Assembly (NCBI GenBank): GCA_016782545.1
Contig: JADHYG010000058.1
Location: 1-6,455, forward strand
Source: Candidatus Microgenomates bacterium
Lineage (GTDB): Bacteria; Patescibacteria; Microgenomatia; JADHYG01
Reading direction: 5' to 3'
Length of the DNA: 6,455 nt
The notes under the pieces are model-generated. The model was not told the origin of the DNA and ran no database searches. It saw only the letters and a program-made list of their open reading frames with translations. This document shows, piece by piece, positions 1 through 4,545 of this stretch. A program made the translations under genes and the position numbers. The stretch's first letter is position 1. Each line of letters begins with the position of its first letter.

Positions 1-38
1 AGAGGGTGCTGTCCTAGGCCAGACTAGACGATAGCGAC
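1..38 (-). tRNA. tRNA-Glu, 5' part only (cut by window edge)
   Basis: Read on the minus strand from 38 to 1, this gives tRNA nucleotides 1 to 35. The acceptor 5' strand is GTCGCTA (38-32), followed by TC (31-30), the D-arm GTCT...AGGAC (29-11), A26 (10), the anticodon-stem 5' strand GCACC (9-5), and the loop start C-T-C-T (4-1). Anticodon bases 34 and 35 are C and T; base 36 lies outside the window. The GTCT/AGGAC D-arm and the CTCT loop fit tRNA-Glu with anticodon CTC, as judged from known bacterial tRNA-Glu. CTG (Gln) or CTT (Lys) cannot be strictly excluded. The 3' half is not visible, so I cannot tell whether this is the working copy, though it is the more likely one. The upstream nuclease gene overlaps it by 25 bases. 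Confidence 0.72.
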
Positions 39-283
39 TTAGTTCTCTTAATTAGATTTTCAATTCTCGAGCGTTTTTTCCATGATTTTATTTGCTTTTC
101 TCTTTTTCTAGCTTCCGTAACTGTATTAAAGCATTCTTTATATATAATTTTCCATGGTCGACCTGATTTGGTTGATCGAACAGAACCGTTATTATGTTTG
201 TAAAGTCTTTTATTAGGATTTTTCGTGCTACCAACATAATACTTTCCTGTTCTAATAGACTTTAAGATATAGAGATAATACAC
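14..283 (-). CDS. Small GIY-YIG nuclease (UPF0213/YhbQ-like), ending inside tRNA-Glu
   Basis: A single-domain GIY-YIG nuclease of 89 residues. Visible family features are the YYLYIL strand (2-7, the GIY position), KYYVGST (14-20, the YIG position), the conserved Arg in KRLYKHN (R26) and the Glu-bearing helix TEARKREKQIKSW (56-68). These mark the usual catalytic core, so DNA cleavage is likely; the target is inferred. I chose GTG at 283 because the family typically begins M-Y-Y-x-Y-I-L-K-S and an AAGGTGA ribosome site lies at 301-295. A TTG at 325 would add 14 residues lying in a perfect hairpin. The last residues, SLSSSLA, are encoded by the tRNA-Glu acceptor and D-arm, and the stop TAG (16-14) is in the D-loop. 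It lies between two tRNA-Glu 5' halves and probably shares their promoter, which suggests a tRNA-targeting selfish nuclease. Confidence 0.85.
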   Translation of the reverse strand: MYYLYILKSIRTGKYYVGSTKNPNKRLYKHNNGSVRSTKSGRPWKIIYKECFNTVTEARKREKQIKSWKKRSRIENLIKRTKSLSSSLA

Positions 284-363
284 TTTTCTTTTTTTCACCT
301 TGTCCCGATTTTGATTTTCAATCAAAATCGAGGATCCTCGTCCCGACTATGTCGAGGACGGGA
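39..363 (-). mobile_element. Putative GIY-YIG element inserted in the tRNA-Glu anticodon loop
   Basis: About 325 bases separate two tRNA-Glu 5' halves that share TCGTCTAGT, GGCCTAGGAC and CACCCTCT. The first half breaks off right after the anticodon-loop bases CTCT. The intervening DNA holds back-to-back inverted repeats (298-360) and the GIY-YIG gene, and ends where the second tRNA begins. The simplest reading is insertion at the anticodon loop by a nuclease-bearing element that supplies a new 5' half, so that the tRNA downstream stays functional. If so, the mobile unit would strictly include the second 5' half (1-363). This is inference: neither the empty site nor the 3' half is visible. 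A tandem tRNA duplication followed by decay is the main alternative. Confidence 0.5.
298..360. repeat. Back-to-back inverted repeats between tRNA half and nuclease gene
   Basis: Three palindromic units abut. A perfect 11-bp stem CGATTTTGATT/AATCAAAATCG (306-316/320-330) has a TTC loop. The 12-bp palindrome CGAGGATCCTCG (329-340) is next. Then comes a hairpin CGTCC-CGAC/GTCG-(A)-GGACG (339-347/351-360) with loop TAT and one bulged A. In addition, CCTTGTCCCGA (298-308) and CCTCGTCCCGA (336-346) are 11-bp direct repeats differing at one base. In the minus-strand transcript these would fold just after the broken tRNA half and just before the nuclease ribosome site. Possible roles are an end of the element, a transcript-processing structure, or control of nuclease translation. 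None is shown by the sequence alone. Confidence 0.7.
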
Positions 364-399
364 AGAGGGTGGCGTCCTAGGCCACTAGACGACGGGGCC
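364..399 (-). pseudogene. tRNA-Glu 5' half, interrupted after the anticodon-loop CTCT
   Basis: Minus strand, 399 to 364: acceptor GGCCCCG, then TC, D-arm GTCT-AGTGGCCT-AGGAC, G26, anticodon-stem 5' strand CCACC, and loop CTCT. It is an excellent tRNA-Glu (CTC type) 5' half. The expected continuation, a C at position 36, the stem partner GGTGG and an acceptor CGGGGCC, is absent downstream on this strand; after CTCT comes TCCCGTCC and a hairpin. The half keeps a good promoter (411-439). It may be a relic left by insertion of the nuclease element. Less likely, it is the 5' piece of a split or intron-containing tRNA whose 3' half lies elsewhere. Confidence 0.75.
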
Positions 400-410
400 A
401 AAACATCTAT

Positions 411-439
411 ATTTTAGCTTATTTTTTACTCCTAAACAA
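411..439 (-). promoter_or_regulatory. Promoter of tRNA-Glu fragment and nuclease gene
   Basis: On the minus strand, TTGTTT (439-434) and TAAAAT (416-411) are separated by exactly 17 bases, matching sigma70-type boxes at 4/6 and 5/6. The predicted start near 404 lies about five bases before the tRNA 5' end at 399. No other promoter is evident before the nuclease gene, so it is probably read through from here into the second tRNA. The boxes interleave with those of the divergent lysS promoter. Confidence 0.55.
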
Positions 440-453
440 GTTTGTGATAAAAT
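425..453 (+). promoter_or_regulatory. lysS operon promoter, predicted leaderless start
   Basis: TTTACT (425-430) and TAAAAT (448-453) are separated by 17 bases; the matches to TTGACA/TATAAT are 4/6 and 5/6. The expected transcription start, about seven bases after the -10 box, is 459-461, at or next to the lysS ATG at 461. No Shine-Dalgarno sequence precedes that ATG. Both points agree on a leaderless lysS mRNA. The -35 box sits inside the spacer of the opposing tRNA promoter. Confidence 0.55.
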
Positions 454-460
454 ATTGACG

Positions 461-1918
461 ATGCCAAAGCCATTAGAAGAATTAAAAAAAATTCGGCTGG
501 AGAAGTTGAAAAAAATTAGAAAATTGGGAATTGATCCTTATCCGGCTCGTTGTTTAAGGAAACAGACGATTGCTCAGGCTCTAAAAATGATGGCTAAAAA
601 TGTGGCTGTGACCGGCCGGATTATGGCTGTCCGCGGCCACGGCGGCATTCAATTTTTTGATCTCCGCGATGAATCAGCCCAAATCCAATTAGTTTTTAGA
701 AAAGACATGTTACATGTTACATGTTACATGTTACAAGATCTTTTAGACATTGGCGATTTTATTGATGTTCAAGGTAAAGTTTTTAAAACCAAAGCTGGTG
801 AAACTTCGATTTTGATTAAAGACTTTCATCTTTTGACAAAATCAATTCGACCACTTCCTTCTAAATGGTATGGCTTTAAAGACATTGAGGAAAGATATAG
901 AAAAAGATATTTGGATTTACTTTTAAACCCAAAGGTGAGAGAAAGGTTTGATATTAGAAGTAAATTGATAAGAGCAATTCAAGATTATTTAGACAAGCAA
1001 GGCTATATTGAAGTAGAAACACCCGTGCTTCAATCTCTTTATGGCGGCACCAATGCGCGGCCTTTTAAGACCCATATTAATGCGTTTAAAAAAGATATGT
1101 ATTTAAGAATTGCTGACGAGCTTTATTTGAAACGTTTAGTTGTTGGCGGTTATGAAAAAGTTTATGAAATTTGTAAAGATTTTCGCAATGAGGGAATCGA
1201 TCTTTCTCATAATCCAGAATTTACAATGATTGAGTTTTATGAAGCTTATGCTGACTATCATCGAATTATGGAAGTAACAGAAAGTTTGGTTAAATTTTGT
1301 GCTAAAAAATTATTTGGTGAGGAAAAATTAAAAATAAAAGGAAAAACAATTGATCTATCTGGAGCTTGGCCAAAAATAGAAATGACAAAGGTAATTAAAA
1401 GAGAGCTAGGCTTAGATGTCCAAAAATTAACTCAAAAAGAATTGGTAAAGTATTGTCGGAAAAATGAAATTGAGACAAGAGGTAATGAAAGCAAAGGCGA
1501 ATTGACTTACACAATTTTTGACCACCAGGTGCCTTCAAAACTAATTAAACCAACTTGGGTAATCGATTATCCAGTTGAGGTGAGTCCTTTATGTAAAAGG
1601 CATCCAAAAAAAGAAGGTTGGGTGGAAAGATTTGAAGGCTATATTGGTGGAGAAGAGATTTGTGATGGTTGGTCAGAAATTAATGATCCGCTTGAACAAA
1701 GAGAACGTTTTGAAGCGGAGAGGAAAGCGATGAGAGCCGGCAAAAAAGATGCTCATCCTCTTGATGAAGATTTTATTACTGCTCTGGAATATGGGATGCC
1801 GACTCTTGGTGGTATTGGTATCGGCGTTGATCGATTAACCATGTTTTTCACTGATACTTGGTCAATTAAAGAAGTGATTCTTTTCCCCATTTTGCGACCA
1901 AAAGGAAAGAAAAAATGA
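461..1918 (+). CDS. lysS: Lysyl-tRNA synthetase, class II
   Basis: This cytoplasmic enzyme activates lysine with ATP and charges tRNA-Lys. The 485-residue length is normal for bacterial LysRS. After an N-terminal helix comes the OB-fold anticodon-binding domain (about 46-130), ending in the family stretch RPLPSKWYGF. The class II catalytic core follows: motif 1 around GYIEVETPVL (181-190), the conserved RIADELYLKRLVVGG (216-230), motif 2 FRNEGIDLSHNPEFT (241-255), the EVSPL loop (373-377) and motif 3 GIGIGVDRLTMFF (451-463). ATG 461 is chosen over a TTG at 455 because the TTG overlaps the -10 region. No ribosome site is visible, which fits a leaderless mRNA. Residues 83-92 are encoded by a heptanucleotide tandem repeat in the OB-fold. 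First gene of the operon; its TGA overlaps the next ATG. Confidence 0.97.
   Translation: MPKPLEELKKIRLEKLKKIRKLGIDPYPARCLRKQTIAQALKMMAKNVAVTGRIMAVRGHGGIQFFDLRDESAQIQLVFRKDMLHVTCYMLQDLLDIGDFIDVQGKVFKTKAGETSILIKDFHLLTKSIRPLPSKWYGFKDIEERYRKRYLDLLLNPKVRERFDIRSKLIRAIQDYLDKQGYIEVETPVLQSLYGGTNARPFKTHINAFKKDMYLRIADELYLKRLVVGGYEKVYEICKDFRNEGIDLSHNPEFTMIEFYEAYADYHRIMEVTESLVKFCAKKLFGEEKLKIKGKTIDLSGAWPKIEMTKVIKRELGLDVQKLTQKELVKYCRKNEIETRGNESKGELTYTIFDHQVPSKLIKPTWVIDYPVEVSPLCKRHPKKEGWVERFEGYIGGEEICDGWSEINDPLEQRERFEAERKAMRAGKKDAHPLDEDFITALEYGMPTLGGIGIGVDRLTMFFTDTWSIKEVILFPILRPKGKKK
705..735 (+). repeat. Heptanucleotide tandem repeat (ACATGTT x 4.4) inside lysS
   Basis: ACATGTT occurs four times without a mismatch (705-711, 712-718, 719-725, 726-732), followed by ACA. 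Seven is not a multiple of three, so three copies encode a seven-residue period, MLHVTCY, visible at residues 83-89 and then ML again. Each copy is close to self-complementary (ACATGT). It lies between the OB-fold strand ending LVFRKD and the conserved LDIGDF strand, a surface region that varies in the family. Gain or loss of one copy would shift the frame of an essential gene. Confidence 0.9.
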
Positions 1919-2679
1919 TCAAAAGAGACAAGATTATAAGTTTCATTAATAGAACCTTAGGAGTGGAATTTGATAAAGATCCTTATTTGTTTAATGGTCT
2001 TCAGGTGATCGGCCAGGATAGCGTGAAAAAAGTGGCGTTAGGGGTTTCAGCGAATTTAGAGCTTTTTGAAAAAGCAGTTGATTGGGGAGCGCAGATAATC
2101 ATTCTTCATCATGGTCTTTTTGGACCTAAAAGCTCTTCGCCAATTACCAGAGTAATGAAAAAGCGATTAAAAGTTTTATTTGATTATGATATAACCCTTT
2201 TAACTTATCATCTATTTTTAGATAATCATCTTGTTTTGGGTAATAACGCTCAAATTATTAAACTTTTAGGTGCAAAGCAAGGTAAAAAATTTGGTTATTC
2301 AGATAAGCTTTATTGGGGCTATGAAGGAGAGTTTTCCAAGCCGATTGCGATTAATGAATTAATCAAAAGGGCAAAAAAACTATGCGGCTTTGGGGTTAAG
2401 GTTTTTAAATATGGACCAGAAAAAATTAAAAAAATCGGCGTTGTTTCCGGTGGTGGGCCCTATATTCTTTATGAAGCAGTTAATAAAAACATGGATGCCT
2501 TTTTAACTGGTGAACCGAGAGAATCAACAGAGGCTTGGGCAAAAGAGGCTGGTATTCACTTTTTTAATCTAGGCCATTATAATAGTGAAAAATTCGGCAT
2601 TAAAGCATTGGGAGAAGTTGTCAAGAAAGAATTTCCCAAGCTGGCAATAAAATTTATTGATGTTCCTAATCCATTATGA
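1915..2679 (+). CDS. Nif3-like dinuclear metal center protein (YbgI/DUF34 family)
   Basis: A 254-residue member of the Nif3/YbgI family, usually annotated as GTP cyclohydrolase I type 2 homolog or dinuclear metal-binding hexameric protein. The exact reaction remains unclear for the family. The metal ligands are visible: HHGLFG (H65, H66), the YHLFLDNH stretch (H99, D103) and GHYNSEKFG (H221, E225), matching the two-metal site known from E. coli YbgI. GVVSGGG (175-181) is the usual glycine-rich turn in the second half. Length is typical of the short bacterial form without the PII-like insert. The ATG overlaps the lysS stop by four bases, with AAGGAA at 1902-1907 as ribosome site. The family is often met near housekeeping genes; no specific link to LysRS is established. 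Confidence 0.93.
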   Translation: MIKRDKIISFINRTLGVEFDKDPYLFNGLQVIGQDSVKKVALGVSANLELFEKAVDWGAQIIILHHGLFGPKSSSPITRVMKKRLKVLFDYDITLLTYHLFLDNHLVLGNNAQIIKLLGAKQGKKFGYSDKLYWGYEGEFSKPIAINELIKRAKKLCGFGVKVFKYGPEKIKKIGVVSGGGPYILYEAVNKNMDAFLTGEPRESTEAWAKEAGIHFFNLGHYNSEKFGIKALGEVVKKEFPKLAIKFIDVPNPL

Positions 2680-3290
2680 TTAAACGAGAAGAAGCACTTA
2701 AGTTTTTAAACGAAAAAATTTTGTCCAGAGGACAATCGGCCTCTGGCCGAGAAAACAAAAATATTATTAAGCACATGCTGGCTACTGAAGCTTTGATGGG
2801 TGGAGTTTTTGATGCTCTAAAAACCAAAGGAGCGGCGGATTTAGACGGAACAAAAGAAGAATGGATGATGGCAGGCTTGCTTCATGATGGTGATTATTGT
2901 GAAGGCGTGCCAATGACCAGGCAAGGGGTTCAAGTGACAGAGTGGTTGCGAGAAAGAGATTATGAAGTGCCGGAAAATGTGGCGCAAGCAATGGGCGCTC
3001 ATAATCCGGAAACGGGAATTAAACCTCAGAACCTAATGGATTGGGCGATTTTTTGTGGTGACAGTTTAACTGGTCTGATCGTGGCGGCGACTTTAGTCTT
3101 GCCCAGCAAAAAATTGGCTGATGTGACAGTAGAAAACATCTTGAATCGCTTTAAAGAAAAATCTTTTGCTGCCGGAACAAGAAGAGAAGATATTAAATTG
3201 TGCGAAGAAAAACTGGGCATACTTTTAAGAGAATTTGTCGAAATTTCCCTTAAGGCAATGCAGGAAATAGCAAAGGAGTTAGGATTATAA
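2676..3290 (+). CDS. HD-domain metal-dependent phosphohydrolase
   Basis: A 204-residue soluble protein with the HD signature: H33 (in IIKHMLATEAL), H70-D71 (AGLLHDGDY), a likely extra ligand H109 (GAHN) and D129 (CGDSLTG). Proteins of this class cleave phosphoester bonds, often in nucleotides; the substrate here is unknown. The order fits the HDIG-like hydrolases that begin with REEALKLL... and a conserved KHMLATEA helix. Residues 16-25 come from a 30-bp double hairpin; without them the N-terminus aligns with relatives as I remember them, so they look like an insertion. The ATG overlaps the Nif3-like gene stop by four bases and has no clear ribosome site, so translation is probably coupled. 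serS follows after two bases. Confidence 0.87.
   Translation: MIKREEALKFLNEKILSRGQSASGRENKNIIKHMLATEALMGGVFDALKTKGAADLDGTKEEWMMAGLLHDGDYCEGVPMTRQGVQVTEWLRERDYEVPENVAQAMGAHNPETGIKPQNLMDWAIFCGDSLTGLIVAATLVLPSKKLADVTVENILNRFKEKSFAAGTRREDIKLCEEKLGILLREFVEISLKAMQEIAKELGL
2721..2750 (+). repeat. 30-bp double-hairpin insert within the HD gene
   Basis: Two adjacent perfect hairpins: TTGTCC-AGA-GGACAA (2721-2735) and CGGCC-TCT-GGCCG (2737-2749). An alternative pairing joins them, CCAGAGG (2725-2731) with CCTCTGG (2740-2746). The unit is exactly ten codons (residues 16-25, LSRGQSASGR). It is more GC-rich than its surroundings and sits before the first HD histidine. This resembles the in-frame palindromic elements known from Rickettsia genes. 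Confidence 0.8.
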
Positions 3291-3292
3291 AA

Positions 3293-4531
3293 ATGTTAGA
3301 CATAAAATTTATTCGAGAAAATCCAGACAAAGTTAAGAAAGCGAGTAGGGATAAACAGCGTGATCCAAAGGTAGTGGATGAGCTTTTACAAGCTGATAAA
3401 AAAAGGCGAGAGATTTTACAGAGGATTGAAAAGCTAAGAAGTGAAAGAAACAAGTTAACGAAAGAAGATATCAAGAGAGGTCGGGGAATTAAAGCCAAAT
3501 TAAAAACTCTAGATCCAGAATTAAAAGAAGCAACAGCGGAATTTGAGGAATTAATGTTTCAAGTTCCGGGTTTCCCAGCTAAGGATGTTCCTGTTGGTAA
3601 AGACGAAAGTGAGAATGTAGTGGTTAGAACTTGGGGAAAAATTCCCAAATTTGACTTTAAACCCCGTGATCATCTTGAGCTTGGAGAGTTATTGGATCTT
3701 ATTGATGTTAGGAGAGCTGCGAAAGTTTCCGGAGCCCGCTTTGGTTATCTAAAAAATGAAGCTGTTCAACTAGAGTTTGCTTTAGTTAATTTTGTTTTCG
3801 GGATGTTAACTAAAGAAGGGTTCGTGCCAGTGGTTCCCCCGGTTTTAATTAGAGAAGAAATGATGCGAGGTATGGGCTATTTAGAACATAGTGGTGCAGC
3901 TAATATGTATTTATTCAAAAAAGACGGTTTAGTTTTGGTTGGAACATCAGAACAATCTATTGGGCCGATGCATGCTGATGAAGTTCTTGAGGTTGAAGAT
4001 TTACCGCGTCGTTACGTGGGTTTTTCGACTTGTTTTCGTCGTGAAGCTGGTTCTTATGGTAAAGATACTCGGGGAATTTTCCGCGTTCATCAATTTGATA
4101 AATTAGAAATGTTTTCTTTCATTGAACCACAGAAGGAAGCAGACAAAAAAGAACATGAGTATCTTTTATCTATGGAAGAAAAATTAGTTCAAGCCTTAAA
4201 AATTCCTTATCAAATTACTAAAATGTGTACCGGTGATTTAGGTGATAATACGGCTCGTAAATACGATGTTAATTGTTGGCTGCCATCACAGAAAAAATAT
4301 CGTGAAACGCATTCAACTAGTACTTGTACCGATTTTCAAGCTCGTAGGCTGAATATTCGTTATCGTAAAAGCGGAAAGGTCGATTTTCTTCATACTCTCA
4401 ATGGCACTGCCATTGCCATTGGTAGAATGATCATTGCTATTTTAGAAAATTATCAGCAAAAAGACGGTTCGGTTTTAATTCCAGAAGTACTCCAAAAATA
4501 TATAGGTAAAAGTAAAATCACTCCTAAGTAG
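3293..4531 (+). CDS. serS: Seryl-tRNA synthetase, class II
   Basis: Cytoplasmic enzyme that activates serine and charges tRNA-Ser (and tRNA-Sec where present). The 412 residues are the normal length. Residues 1-110 form the tRNA-binding helical arm: MLDIKFIRENPDKV, charged coiled-coil helices (about 26-90), then VPVGKDESENV. The class II core follows, with the serine-binding TSE motif (218-220), motif 2 FRREAG...GIFRVHQFDKLEMF (248-274), CTDFQARR (345-352) and motif 3 NGTAIAIGR...ILENYQ (370-388). Several of these resemble archaeal and eukaryotic cytosolic SerRS (TSEQ, STCFR, GIFRVHQF, CTD) more than the common bacterial forms (AEVPLTN, TPCFR, SNFGDFQARR). The ATG has AGGA at 3281-3284 and starts two bases after the HD gene. 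Confidence 0.97.
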   Translation: MLDIKFIRENPDKVKKASRDKQRDPKVVDELLQADKKRREILQRIEKLRSERNKLTKEDIKRGRGIKAKLKTLDPELKEATAEFEELMFQVPGFPAKDVPVGKDESENVVVRTWGKIPKFDFKPRDHLELGELLDLIDVRRAAKVSGARFGYLKNEAVQLEFALVNFVFGMLTKEGFVPVVPPVLIREEMMRGMGYLEHSGAANMYLFKKDGLVLVGTSEQSIGPMHADEVLEVEDLPRRYVGFSTCFRREAGSYGKDTRGIFRVHQFDKLEMFSFIEPQKEADKKEHEYLLSMEEKLVQALKIPYQITKMCTGDLGDNTARKYDVNCWLPSQKKYRETHSTSTCTDFQARRLNIRYRKSGKVDFLHTLNGTAIAIGRMIIAILENYQQKDGSVLIPEVLQKYIGKSKITPK

Positions 4532-4545
4532 TTCGATTAATCGAA
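4532..4545. repeat. 14-bp perfect palindrome at the serS/methyltransferase junction
   Basis: TTCGATTAATCGAA fills the whole 14-base gap between the serS stop and the GTG start of the next gene. It is a perfect inverted repeat with no loop. It could be a protein-binding site or could affect initiation at the adjacent GTG, which lacks a ribosome site. No T-run follows, so it is not a typical terminator. Confidence 0.55.

Noticed and set aside
284..325. TTG at 325 as the nuclease start.
   Set aside because: The extra 14 residues run through a perfect hairpin, the family usually begins at the YYLYILK strand, and GTG 283 has a ribosome site (AAGGTGA).
39..363. A group I intron in tRNA-Glu carrying a GIY-YIG ORF.
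   Set aside because: The non-coding part is only about 60 bases, too little for a group I core, and the ORF is followed by a second 5' half instead of a 3' exon.
455..460. TTG at 455 as the lysS start.
   Set aside because: It directly follows the predicted -10 box and would lie upstream of the transcription start; the ATG at 461 is in frame and ordinary.
705..735. CRISPR-like or phase-variation repeat in lysS.
   Set aside because: The units are 7 bp with no spacers, so it is not CRISPR. Phase variation of a single essential synthetase would be lethal, so switching is unlikely even if slippage occurs.
1916..1918. TGA read as glycine (code 25).
   Set aside because: lysS and the Nif3-like gene end at TGA at the expected family lengths, each overlapping a new ATG.
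2782..3498. Open frames on the minus strand opposite the HD and serS genes.
   Set aside because: They lie antisense to well-supported genes, have no family features and no promoter or ribosome site.
3831..4420. SerRS as a degenerate or paralogous synthetase-like protein.
   Set aside because: Length, the tRNA-binding arm, the TSE motif and class II motifs 2 and 3 are all present, so it is a complete enzyme.
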